Shown: positions 25,138 to 33,293, numbered from the stretch's first letter. The stretch is DNA of 33,363 bases from CAYVUM01 sp964619055 (GCA_964619055.1 CAZUDB010000039.1:1-33363), one strand, 5' to 3'. The notes: generated from the sequence alone by a model not told the origin. Numbers and translations: made by a program.

Positions 25138-26142
25138 ATGCCGGACTCGCCGATTGCCATCCAGTATGACGTTGTCGGTGTTGGCAACGCCATCGTCGAC
25201 GTTCTCGCCCACGCATCAGATGCTTTTTTGCAGAAGAATGGCCTCGGAAAGGGAACGATGACCTTGATCGACGCGGACCGCGCGGAGGGCCTTTATGACC
25301 GGATGGGGCCGGGCGTGGAGATGTCCGGCGGCTCCGCAGCCAACACCATTGCCGCGCTGGCGTCCTTGGGCGGCACCGGCGCCTTCATCGGCAAGGTAAA
25401 GTCCGACCAGTTGGGCGACATTTTCCGTCACGATATCCGATCGCTCGGCATCACCTTTGAGACTGGCCCGGCGCGGGATGGAGCGCCAACGGGCAGGTGC
25501 CTGGTGTTCATCAGTCCCGACGCTCAACGGACGCTGCAGACCTACCTTGGGGCGGCCTCTAGCCTGGGGCCCGAGGACATTGATGAGTCACTGATCGCGA
25601 TTTCGCGCATGACTTATCTGGAAGGGTATCTGTGGGACCAGCCACGGGCCAAACAGGCCTTTGTCAAGGCGGCGCAAACGGCCCATAGCGCCGGCCAGGA
25701 GGTGGCCTTGTCGTTGTCGGATCCGTTTTGCGTTGATCGCCATCGCGCTGATTTTCTGGACCTAGTCGCGGACCACGTGGACGTTCTGTTCGCCAACGAG
25801 GACGAGATCGTCTCCCTTTATCAGGTTCACTCGTTCGACGAGGCCCTGCAGCACGTGCGCGGACATTGTCGCGTGGCGGCCTTGACACGGTCTGAGAAGG
25901 GCTGCGTCGTCGTTGGCGGTGATGAAGTCCATGTGATCGATGCCGAACCGGTGCGTGATGTCGTGGATACCACCGGCGCAGGTGATGCCTTCGCCGCAGG
26001 CTTTCTTTTCGGGCTGACCAAGGAACAACCGTTAGACGTCTGCGGGCGAATTGGGGGCATCGCTGCGGCCGAAGTGATCAGCCACGTAGGAGCGAGACCG
26101 GAGGTGCCGCTGGCTGAACTCTTGGCGCAGAAACGGAGCTAG
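25138..26142 (+). CDS. Adenosine kinase (PfkB family)
   Basis: A ribokinase-family sugar kinase close to the alphaproteobacterial adenosine kinases, which phosphorylate adenosine to AMP. YDVVGVGNAIVDVLA at the N-terminus and GGSAANTIAALASLGG form the first PfkB signature. DTTGAGDAFAAGFLFG is the second signature with the anion hole GAGD and catalytic Asp283. YLGAASSLGPEDID is typical of the adenosine kinase branch. ATG 25138 or the TTG at 25132 could start it; AAGGA at 25121-25125 serves either. Adenosine specificity is inferred from overall resemblance. Confidence 0.87.
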   Translation: MPDSPIAIQYDVVGVGNAIVDVLAHASDAFLQKNGLGKGTMTLIDADRAEGLYDRMGPGVEMSGGSAANTIAALASLGGTGAFIGKVKSDQLGDIFRHDIRSLGITFETGPARDGAPTGRCLVFISPDAQRTLQTYLGAASSLGPEDIDESLIAISRMTYLEGYLWDQPRAKQAFVKAAQTAHSAGQEVALSLSDPFCVDRHRADFLDLVADHVDVLFANEDEIVSLYQVHSFDEALQHVRGHCRVAALTRSEKGCVVVGGDEVHVIDAEPVRDVVDTTGAGDAFAAGFLFGLTKEQPLDVCGRIGGIAAAEVISHVGARPEVPLAELLAQKRS

Positions 26143-26164
26143 CAACCGCTAGGACGTCTGACAA

Positions 26165-27532
26165 TTGTCGAGCAGATCGCAAAGGGTTGCGACCTGGTGG
26201 CAGGCGTTGGCGGTCTATCGCGACCGCCGGGTGCTCGCCATGGTGTTTTTGGGGTTCTCCAGCGGCCTGCCGTTCGGTGTCCTTGCTGAGCCGTTGTCGG
26301 CGTGGCTCGCCGAATCCGGCGTCAGCAAAACCGGCATCGGGCTGTTTGCTCTCGCGAGCCTGCCCTACAGTTTGAAGCTCGTCATCGCGCCGTTCCTGGA
26401 CCGATTGCCGCCTCCACTATGGTTGGTGCGCTTTGGGCGCCGACGAGGTTGGGCCTTGTGCGCACAAGCCGCGTTAATCGCCACGATCGCCGGCCTCGCG
26501 ACGACTGATCCAGGGAATGCGGCCATCTGGACAGCGGTGTTTGCCGTTGCCATTGCCTTTGCGTCGGCCTGCCAGGACATTGTTGTTGACGCCTATCGAA
26601 TTGAGATCCTCGAGGAGAGACAGCTGGCGGCGGGTGCCGCGACCTTCGTGCTGGGGTGGCGGGTTGGCCAGTTCGGTGCCGGCGCCGGCGGCTTGATCCT
26701 GGCCGATCTACTCCCGTGGTCGACCGTAATGGTGATTGTCGGCTCGGGCGTGGTGATTGGCATGATCGCCATCTTCCTCAATCCCGAGCCGAAGGCGTCG
26801 CCGGACGCCGACGCATCGATTGCAGCGTCGGCATCGCGGCTGGCGAAGCGATGGCGCCGACTACCTCGTCAGGTGATTGACGCCCTGGCCTGGCTCGATA
26901 TGGCAGCGCTAGGGCCCCTTCGCGACTTCTTCGCCCGCCCCGGCTGGCTTGCCATCTTGCTGTTCATCCTCCTCTACAAATTGGGGGATTCCGTACTGTC
27001 GGTGATGAAGATCCCGTTTTTCTTGGAGCTTGGCTTCACCAAAACTGAGATCGCTGAGTACGTGAAGGCATTCGGGGTCTTTCCACTGATTGGCGGTGGC
27101 TTTCTTGGAGGTATCGCGCTGGCAAAGTTCGGAATCCATCGCGGATTGCTCGTGTGCGGGCTTGCCATGGCGGTGTCCAATCTGATCTTTGTGGCGCTTG
27201 CCAACGCGGGACCCGACCGTGCAATGCTGGCGCTTGCCATCGCGGTGGAGAATACAACCACCGGGATGGGGACAACGGCGTTTGTTGCTTTTCTGTCAAG
27301 CCTCTGCAACCAAGCCTATACGGCGACCCAATATGCGCTGCTAACGTCGCTCATGGGGTTTTCGCGGACCACATTGGCCGCGTCCGCTGGTTGGCTTGCG
27401 GATCAGATGGCGTGGGTGCCGTTCTTCGTTTTGACAACCGTCGCCGCTGTCCCTGGTCTGATACTGTTGGTGTGGATCACGCGGCGGTATCCACCCCCGC
27501 GCGAGGGCGCTGCGCCCACCGTTTCGGCCTGA
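26165..27532 (+). CDS. AmpG-type MFS permease
   Basis: A 455-residue major-facilitator protein with about 12 membrane segments. The N-terminal FLGFSSGLPFGVLAEPLSAWLAESGVSKTGIGLFALASLPYSLKLVIAPFLDR is the AmpG/PAT family signature, followed by ACQDIVVDAYRIEIL and ENTTTGMGTTAFVAFLSSLCN. AmpG imports GlcNAc-anhydroMurNAc muropeptides for peptidoglycan recycling. No other recycling gene is adjacent, so function is from family only. The start is TTG 26165; the first ATG falls within the first membrane helix and is rejected. It is 22 bases after the adenosine kinase. Confidence 0.87.
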   Translation: MSSRSQRVATWWQALAVYRDRRVLAMVFLGFSSGLPFGVLAEPLSAWLAESGVSKTGIGLFALASLPYSLKLVIAPFLDRLPPPLWLVRFGRRRGWALCAQAALIATIAGLATTDPGNAAIWTAVFAVAIAFASACQDIVVDAYRIEILEERQLAAGAATFVLGWRVGQFGAGAGGLILADLLPWSTVMVIVGSGVVIGMIAIFLNPEPKASPDADASIAASASRLAKRWRRLPRQVIDALAWLDMAALGPLRDFFARPGWLAILLFILLYKLGDSVLSVMKIPFFLELGFTKTEIAEYVKAFGVFPLIGGGFLGGIALAKFGIHRGLLVCGLAMAVSNLIFVALANAGPDRAMLALAIAVENTTTGMGTTAFVAFLSSLCNQAYTATQYALLTSLMGFSRTTLAASAGWLADQMAWVPFFVLTTVAAVPGLILLVWITRRYPPPREGAAPTVSA

Positions 27533-27581
27533 TAGACTTGTTTATCGGAGATCAGAGTAGGATTTGAGAATCGGGGCTCCG

Positions 27582-28103
27582 ATGACCGTGGATAGCCACA
27601 TCGAGATCATCCAAGGTGACATCACGACGTTGGCCGTTGATGCCATCGTCAATGCGGCCAATTCGACGCTGCTCGGCGGCGGCGGTGTCGACGGGGCCAT
27701 CCACCGCGCTGCCGGCCCAGGGCTCTTGGAGGAATGCCGCGGCCTTGGTGGTTGCCTCACCGGCGAGGCCAAAATCACCGGTGGTTATCGTCTTAGCGCC
27801 CGTCACGTTATTCACACGGTGGGGCCTGTGTGGTCTGGAGGTGAACAGCGGGAGGAAGAGCTGCTCGCCGCCTGCTACCGCCGATCTTTGGAGATCGCGG
27901 CTGAGCACGACGTTCGGGCCATCGCTTTTCCGGCCATTTCGACGGGCGTTTACCGCTTTCCACCGGATCGCGCCGCGGAGATTGCGGTTGCGACAGTTCG
28001 AGCCTTTTTGGCTGAGAGCGCCTTACCGGAACGGGTAATCCTGTGCTGCTTCAGTGAAGCGTCGGCGCAAGCCCATATGGCCGCATGCGAGCGGCGGGCA
28101 TGA
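27582..28103 (+). CDS. Macro-domain O-acetyl-ADP-ribose deacetylase
   Basis: A 173-residue stand-alone macro domain of the MacroD/YmdB type. IIQGDITTLAVDAIVNAANSTLLGGGGVDGAIHRAAGP holds the ADP-ribose-binding Asp13, the NAAN asparagines (24 and 27) and Asp37; AFPAISTGVYRFP is the phosphate-binding loop. Such enzymes hydrolyse O-acetyl-ADP-ribose and mono-ADP-ribosyl-Glu/Asp. The frame opens at TTG 27564, but ATG 27582 fits the family. It sits 32 bases before the transaminase gene, probably co-transcribed. No ADP-ribosyltransferase is visible nearby. Confidence 0.92.
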   Translation: MTVDSHIEIIQGDITTLAVDAIVNAANSTLLGGGGVDGAIHRAAGPGLLEECRGLGGCLTGEAKITGGYRLSARHVIHTVGPVWSGGEQREEELLAACYRRSLEIAAEHDVRAIAFPAISTGVYRFPPDRAAEIAVATVRAFLAESALPERVILCCFSEASAQAHMAACERRA

Positions 28104-28134
28104 CCCAAGAACTCAGAAGACGAGGACGTGCTTG

Positions 28135-29472
28135 ATGGGGCCGAACGACGTGGGCGGGCTGTCAAGCCCCAACGATCTTGCCGCCTATTGGATGCCGTTC
28201 ACGGCCAACCGCCAGTTCAAGCAAGCACCACGATTGCTGGTGGCGGCCGAGGGAATGTATTTCACAACGGCCGATGGCCGCCAGGTGCTGGATGGGATCG
28301 CCGGATTATGGTGCGTCAATGCGGGCCATGGCCGGGGCAAGATCGTCGAAGCCGTGCAGCGTCAGGTTGCGGAACTCGATTACGCGCCGCCGTTTCAAAT
28401 GGGCCACCCAAGGGCATTCGAGCTGGCCTCCAGGCTGGTGAACCTCAGCCCGGCCGGGCTGGATCACGTGTTTTTCACCAATTCGGGCTCCGAATCCGTG
28501 GAGACGGCGCTCAAAATCGCGCTGGCCTACCATCGCGCGCGAGGTGAGGGGCAGCGCACCCGATTGATCGGCCGGGAGCGGGGCTATCACGGCGTTAACT
28601 TCGGCGGCATCTCCGTCGGCGGCATGGTGGCCAATCGCAAGGCCTTCGGATCCCTTCTGTCCGGGGTCGATCACCTGCCGCACACGCACGATCTGACCCG
28701 CAACGCCTTCTCCCGCGGTCAGCCGAGCCGTGGTGCCGACTTGGCCGATGCGCTGGAACGGCTAACCCAGCTTCACGATGCCTCGACCATCGCCGCCGTC
28801 ATCGTGGAGCCCGTGGCCGGATCGACGGGTGTTCTGATCCCGCCCGAAGGCTACCTGGAGCGGCTGCGCGAGTTGTGTGACCGCCACGGCATCCTGCTCA
28901 TCTTTGATGAGGTGATAACCGGTTTTGGCCGTCTCGGCGCCGCCTTTGCCGCCGATTACTTTGGTGTGGTGCCGGACATCATGACGACGGCCAAGGCGCT
29001 GACCAACGGCACCATCCCCATGGGGGCGGTGTTTGTGCAGAACTTCATCCATGAGGCCTTCATGACCGGGCCGGAGCATGTGATCGAGTTGTTCCACGGC
29101 TACACCTACTCCGGCCATCCGGTGGCGGCCGCGGCCGGATTGGCGACGCTGGAGGTTTACAAGGAGGAGGGGCTGCTGACCCGGGCCGGTGAGCTTGCCG
29201 GCTACTGGGAGGATGCGGTTCACAGCCTCAAAGGCTTGCCCCGCGTCATCGATATTCGGAACCTGGGCCTGGTCGCCGGGATCGAACTGGAGCCCATGGC
29301 CGGTGAGCCGACCAAGCGGGCCTACCGGGCTTTCCTCAAGGCCTACGAGGCGGGACTGCTGGTTCGGACCACCGGCGACATCATCGCGCTGTCGCCGCCC
29401 TTGATCATCTCCACCACCGAGATCGACCGCTTGATTGGCGGGTTGGCTGAGATCCTCAAGCGCCTCGATTAG
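28135..29472 (+). CDS. Omega-amino acid--pyruvate aminotransferase
   Basis: A 445-residue class III PLP aminotransferase. The N-terminal LAAYWMPFTANRQFK and GLWCVNAGHGR are typical of beta-alanine/omega-amino acid:pyruvate transaminases, which convert beta-alanine and pyruvate to malonate semialdehyde and alanine. SGSESVETALK binds the PLP phosphate, Asp258 in IFDEVITGFGR contacts the pyridine nitrogen, and Lys287 in TTAKALTNG forms the Schiff base. ATG 28135 follows GAGGA by eight bases; the frame upstream to 28054 overlaps the macro-domain gene and is rejected. The exact amine donor is inferred; no partner dehydrogenase is adjacent. Confidence 0.9.
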   Translation: MGPNDVGGLSSPNDLAAYWMPFTANRQFKQAPRLLVAAEGMYFTTADGRQVLDGIAGLWCVNAGHGRGKIVEAVQRQVAELDYAPPFQMGHPRAFELASRLVNLSPAGLDHVFFTNSGSESVETALKIALAYHRARGEGQRTRLIGRERGYHGVNFGGISVGGMVANRKAFGSLLSGVDHLPHTHDLTRNAFSRGQPSRGADLADALERLTQLHDASTIAAVIVEPVAGSTGVLIPPEGYLERLRELCDRHGILLIFDEVITGFGRLGAAFAADYFGVVPDIMTTAKALTNGTIPMGAVFVQNFIHEAFMTGPEHVIELFHGYTYSGHPVAAAAGLATLEVYKEEGLLTRAGELAGYWEDAVHSLKGLPRVIDIRNLGLVAGIELEPMAGEPTKRAYRAFLKAYEAGLLVRTTGDIIALSPPLIISTTEIDRLIGGLAEILKRLD

Positions 29473-29592
29473 GTCGTCTGCCGAAACAGTGTGTCACGGA
29501 GGTCAACGCTTCCAGCCGGCGCAAAGGCAACCCATGTTGATGCCGTCATTGGAGCGCAGCTAGGACCGCAAGCCTGAGGTCGGGAGTGATGG

Positions 29593-30192
29593 ATGCGATA
29601 CCTCAACACGCGTGATGGCTATGGTGTGGTGAGCCGCGTTATCCATTGGTCCATGGCGATTGCGATCATTTCCATGTTTGCGCTGGGCCTGTGGATGCGA
29701 ACGCTCGATTACTACAGCCCGTGGTATCGGGAGGCGCCGGAGATCCACAAGAGCGTCGGCATCATCCTGCTTGGCCTTCTGGTTCTTCGGTTCATCTGGC
29801 GGATCGTTACCCCCAGGCCCGGGGACGAAAACTTGACCCCCCTGGAGCGAAGGGTCTCCAGCGTTGTTCATTGGGGGTTCTACCCGCTGCTTCTGGCGTT
29901 GATGATCAGCGGCTACCTGATCTCCACCGCCGACGGGCGGGCCATCGAGGTGTTCGGGCTGTTCAGTGTGCCGGCCGTGTACGAGCAAAAGGGCATGGAG
30001 GACCTGGCCGGCTTCATCCACGAATGGTTGGCTTATGGGGTCATCGCCGTTGCCTCGGTCCATGCCCTGGCGGCGCTCAAACACCATCTGGTCGACCGGG
30101 ACGACATCCTGACGCGGATGTTGAAAGGACCGCCCGAGCCGACCGCAACACCACAGCACTCACCGCACGGACAGGAAAGGACCGACGGATGA
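29593..30192 (+). CDS. Cytochrome b561 family membrane protein
   Basis: A 199-residue di-haem b-type cytochrome of the CybB family, with four membrane helices (about residues 14-36, 52-70, 90-111 and 143-163). The haem-ligand histidines are His18, His52, His143 and His157, in the usual spacing. It shuttles electrons, probably from quinol, and some homologues act as superoxide:ubiquinone oxidoreductases. The TGA overlaps the ATG of the YceI gene (ATGA). CybB-YceI pairs and fusions are common, and a lipid/quinone link is inferred. The C-terminal ~25 residues are a disordered tail. Confidence 0.9.
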   Translation: MRYLNTRDGYGVVSRVIHWSMAIAIISMFALGLWMRTLDYYSPWYREAPEIHKSVGIILLGLLVLRFIWRIVTPRPGDENLTPLERRVSSVVHWGFYPLLLALMISGYLISTADGRAIEVFGLFSVPAVYEQKGMEDLAGFIHEWLAYGVIAVASVHALAALKHHLVDRDDILTRMLKGPPEPTATPQHSPHGQERTDG

Positions 30193-30767
30193 AACTGACA
30201 GCTATTGCTCTTGTCGCCGGGCTGACGACGGCGGTGTTGGCGGGACCGGTGACGGCCGCCGAGTACGTGATCGACACCAAGGGCGCCCACGCGTCCATCA
30301 ACTTCAAGATCAAGCACTTGGGGTATAGCTGGCTGATCGGCCGGTTCGACACGTTCGAAGGCACCTTCAGCTTCGATCCGGAAAAGCCGGAAGCATCGAC
30401 CGTCAACGTCGAAATCGACGTCAACAGCATCAACTCCAACCACGCTGAACGCGATAAACACTTGCGCAGTGCCGACTTCCTGAACGTCAGCGAAAACCCG
30501 AAGGCGACCTTCACCAGCAAACGCGTGGAGGTGACCGGCGACACCACGGGCATCATCTACGGCGACTTGACCTTGAACGGGGTCACCCGCGAGATCGCCA
30601 TCGAGGGCGAATACATCGGCGGTGGCACCGACCCCTGGGGCGGCCACCGCCAGGGATTTGCCGGCACCACGACGCTGACGCTCGCCGACTTCGACATCGA
30701 CTACAACCTGGGACCCGATGCCCGGGAAGTGGAGTTGAACCTCCACGTGGAAGGCATCGAGCAATAA
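30189..30767 (+). CDS. YceI-family periplasmic protein
   Basis: A 192-residue lipocalin-like YceI protein. The signal peptide MKLTAIALVAGLTTAVLAG ends at VTAA (likely cleavage after residue 24). YVIDTKGAHASINFKIKHLGYSWLIGRF is the family start, then the beta-barrel segment VNVEIDVNSINSNHAERDKHLRSADFL and NPKATFTSKRVE, ending EVELNLHVEGI. YceI homologues bind polyisoprenoids or isoprenoid quinones in the periplasm. ATG 30189 overlaps the cytochrome b561 stop. It is probably the last gene of this operon, with a terminator-like hairpin following at 30801. Confidence 0.93.
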   Translation: MKLTAIALVAGLTTAVLAGPVTAAEYVIDTKGAHASINFKIKHLGYSWLIGRFDTFEGTFSFDPEKPEASTVNVEIDVNSINSNHAERDKHLRSADFLNVSENPKATFTSKRVEVTGDTTGIIYGDLTLNGVTREIAIEGEYIGGGTDPWGGHRQGFAGTTTLTLADFDIDYNLGPDAREVELNLHVEGIEQ

Positions 30768-30800
30768 GCCTTAACCATAATCAGGCGCGCCGACACGGTG

Positions 30801-30829
30801 GGAAGTGGGTGCGGTTTCGCACCCCTTCC
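30801..30829 (+). terminator. Terminator-like hairpin after the YceI gene
   Basis: GGAAGTGGGTGCG (30801-30813), loop GTTT (30814-30817) and CGCACCCCTTCC (30818-30829) make a 12-bp stem with one bulged T. The U tract expected for an intrinsic terminator is missing directly after it; a short T run follows only at 30853-30857. It is probably the transcript end of the cytochrome b561-YceI operon. Confidence 0.5.
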
Positions 30830-30897
30830 ACGCCGCGCACGCGAAAATTGGATTTTTAAACCAAGTGGTTGCGAGGTTTTTTAGAGCCATTCCAAAG

Positions 30898-30913
30898 TGT
30901 TTCACGTGAAACA
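30898..30913. other. parS (ParB-binding) site
   Basis: TGTTTCACGTGAAACA is a perfect 16-bp palindrome identical to the chromosomal parS consensus (TGTTNCACGTGAAACA) recognised by ParB in most bacteria, including alphaproteobacteria. It sits in the gene-free stretch between the YceI gene and the peptidase-FGE gene. ParB spreads from such sites to direct origin segregation. Chromosomal parS sites cluster near oriC, so this places the window near the origin. parA/parB themselves are not in the window. Confidence 0.92.
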
Positions 30914-31112
30914 GTTCGGAATCGTTCTAAGACTCGTCGTAAGCTGCTGAAAGCGAACGGCCCCGCGCACCGAAACAACCGCTAGCGACTCCCCCCATAG
31001 ATCCGATTCCGCGGATAGTTGGCCGCGCAGACGCACCGGCAAGGGCCGGGATGATCCGGCCCAAGCAGGACCCAGTCCCCGACCAGGCCGGACGCGTCGC
31101 GCCAGCGTTGCG
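30914..31112. other. Spacer between parS and the peptidase-FGE gene promoter
   Basis: About 200 bases without a recognised gene. It contains a hairpin, GGGCCGG at 31043-31049 and CCGGCCC at 31056-31062 around six bases. The reverse strand has an open frame reaching into the downstream gene, which I do not accept as coding. Confidence 0.35.
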
Positions 31113-31140
31113 TTGCACTCCCTAGACCTTCTGGTACTCT
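31113..31140 (+). promoter_or_regulatory. Candidate promoter of the peptidase-FGE gene
   Basis: TTGCAC (31113-31118), a 16-base spacer and TACTCT (31135-31140) preceded by TGG give an extended -10 type sigma-70 promoter. Initiation near 31147 would leave a leader of about 27 bases containing the GGGGGAG Shine-Dalgarno sequence (31160-31166) before the start. Prediction by pattern only. Confidence 0.4.
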
Positions 31141-31173
31141 GTTCGGGTCAGGTGAGAAAGGGGGAGCGCAGAC

Positions 31174-33246
31174 GTGGTGATGGTTGGCCGGTTGCCGCAG
31201 CCGGACGATCCGAAACAGGGGATCGTTCGAGTCTTGGTGGGGGAAGGACCCAAGGTCGCCGGGACCGGTTTTTTGTTGCTTGGTGGCATGGTTGCGACCT
31301 GTGCCCATGTGGTGCAAAAAGCCGCCGACTTAGGCGAGGAAACAGCGCCGGATCACCGAACCAAGGTTTTTGTCGAGTTTCCCTTTGCAGTCGGCTTGTC
31401 CGACAATGGTGCGCCCCTGCGGACCCATGTTGCCGAGCAAGGTTGGGACCTCGCAGTCGATATCGCGATACTGAAGATCGAACAGAGCGCGCCGTACGAA
31501 AACGGTTGCCTCCGCCTCGCCGACTTTGGCAATGGCGACGCCTTCAACGTGTTTTGCTTTGGCTTTGGTGAAAGTGTCCCGGTCGAAGGCGACACGGCGC
31601 GCGCCCTTGTTCCAAATTTTGCGATAGCGGGCACGGACGCAACGCTGCACGAACGTGGCGCCCAGGGCGGAGCGTTGTTTGTCGAGCCCGGTTACAGCGG
31701 AGCGCCCGTCTGCTCTGACGATGAGCCGACGAAATGCTTGGGAATGCTGCGAGCGACCGGTAGAGCCCAGGGCCTACGGCTTGCCCGCATGGTGCTGGTA
31801 AGCGAGGTCAAAGCCTTATTCGGGAAGGCCTGGGCAGCGGAGAGCAAACTAAAGGAAACCACCGACGCAGACGACTTGGCACCGCTTTTCACCGCCGTTC
31901 GCGACGGCATCAACGCCATGCAACGGACCACCAATCAAGAGAAGCGGGTCATTCGCTTTATTTCCCAGCCCCTTGATCAGCTTGAGAAAGTGATCCTGAA
32001 CCCCGACAGCATCAGCCAGTCCTGCAAGCTGCTCGGTGGGATTGAGCGGCGGTGGCGAGAAGCCAGCAAAGAAAATGCCGCCCGGTTTTTCTCAATTGTC
32101 GATCCTGGCGACCTGATCACGACGCTGGATGCATTAATACCCAAACTGAAGGCGGCCGCGGAGGCCAGTGGTGATTGTGTCATCAACAATGATGTGGATG
32201 ACGAAAATCTGCCTCACGCTGCGGAAGTGTGGCGGCTCCTCGACGAGATCGAAAAATGCCGGGACATACTGAACGCGCCGGTTCCGGGCATGCCCGAGAG
32301 CACCCGCCATGCCGTGCTGTCCGTTTTGGCCGAACTTGAGTCCATGTTGGGTGAGCCCACGCTGTCGTTGGCGGAGTTGGATCGGGTGCGGGCGGAGCTG
32401 GAGCGGCTGGATCGGGACGTGCTCGCCGACCTGATCCGCAAATGCCAAGTGATCCTTGGTCGGCACGTAAACCAACTACCGGACCTAGCCGTGTTTCGGG
32501 ATTTGGATGAACCGTGGTGCCCGGAGATGGTGGTGATTCCAAGTGGGTCGTTCCTGATGGGCTCGCCGGAGGACGAGGAGAAGCGAATCGACGCTGAAGG
32601 GCCGCTGCACCGGGTGGAGATCGGCTATCGGTTCGCGCTGGGCCGGTATGCGGTGACGTTCGAGGAGTACGATCATTTCTGTGAGGCCACGGGGCGGGAG
32701 AAGCCGGAGGACAGAGGCTGGGGCCGGGGCCGTCGGCCGGTGATCAACGTTTCCTGGCATGATGCGCAGGATTTCTGTGCGTGGCTGAGCCGGGAGATTG
32801 GGGCGGAGTACCGACTGCCCAGCGAGGCGGAGTGGGAGTACGCCTGTCGGGCGGGGACGACGACGCCCTTCAGCTTCGGGGCGACGATCTCGACGGACCA
32901 GGTCAACTACGACGGCAACTTCCCGTACGGCGGCGGCAAGACGGGCGTTCGCCGGAAGAGGACGGTTGAGGTTGGCGGCCTGCCGGCGAACCCCTGGGGT
33001 CTTTACGAGATGCACGGCAATGTGTGGCAGTGGTGCCAGGACCACTGGCATGACAGCTATGACGGGGCGCCCGGCGAAGGCTTGGCCTGGGAGGACATGG
33101 GCGCGCCAGCCGGCGCGATCCGGGTGGTCCGCGGCGGCTCGTGGAACGACGACGCCCGCTACGTGCGCTCGGCATATCGCGGCAGGAGCGTGCCAGGCTT
33201 CTGCTACAACGACCTGGGCTTCCGTTTTGCCCGTGATTTGGGCTGA
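31174..33246 (+). CDS. Trypsin-like peptidase fused to FGE-sulfatase (C-type-lectin-like) domain; candidate DGR target
   Basis: A 690-residue protein with no signal peptide. Residues about 15-215 are a trypsin-like peptidase with His45 (TCAHVV), Asp97 (VDIAILK) and Ser175 (GYSGAPV). Residues about 225-445 are mainly helical and unrecognised. Residues about 448-690 are an FGE-sulfatase domain: MVVIPSGSFLMGS, INVSWHDAQDFCAWLS, YRLPSEAEWEYACRAGT, GLYEMHGNVWQWCQDHW and VRGGSW...LGFRFAR. The FGE fold in such fusions usually serves as a ligand-binding module and not as sulfatase activation. The C-terminal codons resemble a DGR variable region (see findings). GTG 31174 lies seven bases after GGGGGAG; GTG 31177 and ATG 31180 are alternatives. 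A ligand-triggered protease, perhaps in defence, is an inference. Confidence 0.85.
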   Translation: MVMVGRLPQPDDPKQGIVRVLVGEGPKVAGTGFLLLGGMVATCAHVVQKAADLGEETAPDHRTKVFVEFPFAVGLSDNGAPLRTHVAEQGWDLAVDIAILKIEQSAPYENGCLRLADFGNGDAFNVFCFGFGESVPVEGDTARALVPNFAIAGTDATLHERGAQGGALFVEPGYSGAPVCSDDEPTKCLGMLRATGRAQGLRLARMVLVSEVKALFGKAWAAESKLKETTDADDLAPLFTAVRDGINAMQRTTNQEKRVIRFISQPLDQLEKVILNPDSISQSCKLLGGIERRWREASKENAARFFSIVDPGDLITTLDALIPKLKAAAEASGDCVINNDVDDENLPHAAEVWRLLDEIEKCRDILNAPVPGMPESTRHAVLSVLAELESMLGEPTLSLAELDRVRAELERLDRDVLADLIRKCQVILGRHVNQLPDLAVFRDLDEPWCPEMVVIPSGSFLMGSPEDEEKRIDAEGPLHRVEIGYRFALGRYAVTFEEYDHFCEATGREKPEDRGWGRGRRPVINVSWHDAQDFCAWLSREIGAEYRLPSEAEWEYACRAGTTTPFSFGATISTDQVNYDGNFPYGGGKTGVRRKRTVEVGGLPANPWGLYEMHGNVWQWCQDHWHDSYDGAPGEGLAWEDMGAPAGAIRVVRGGSWNDDARYVRSAYRGRSVPGFCYNDLGFRFARDLG
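33133..33225 (+). other. Candidate DGR variable region (VR)
   Basis: Codons from GGSW (33133) to GFR (33225) follow the layout of FGE-type DGR targets, where the frame is fixed and scattered positions vary. The positions that would be variable are aac gac gac (33145-33153), tac (33160), tat (33175), ggc (33181), agc (33187) and ttc tgc tac aac gac (33199-33213). All end in C or T, as expected if derived from AAC/AAT template codons by adenine mutagenesis. No template repeat is present in the window, so this remains a candidate. Confidence 0.5.
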
Positions 33247-33273
33247 CGCTCCTGGTACTGCTTTGAAAGTCAT

Positions 33274-33293
33274 GCACGGGCGTGGGCCCGTGC
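33274..33293. other. Hairpin downstream of the candidate VR
   Basis: GCACGGGC (33274-33281), loop GTGG (33282-33285) and GCCCGTGC (33286-33293) form a perfect 8-bp stem with a 4-base loop, 27 bases after the stop codon. It could be a terminator without a U tract. The size equals the cruciform that follows the VR of the Bordetella phage DGR, although the loop does not match the GRNA consensus reported there. Confidence 0.7.

Noticed and set aside
30982..31317. Reverse-strand open frame ending ...AANYPRNRIYGGSR, which superficially resembles lectin-type variable-region ends
   Set aside because: It is antisense to the start of the peptidase-FGE gene, its N-terminal half is clearly a shadow, and the nucleotides do not match 33133-33225 as a template repeat should.
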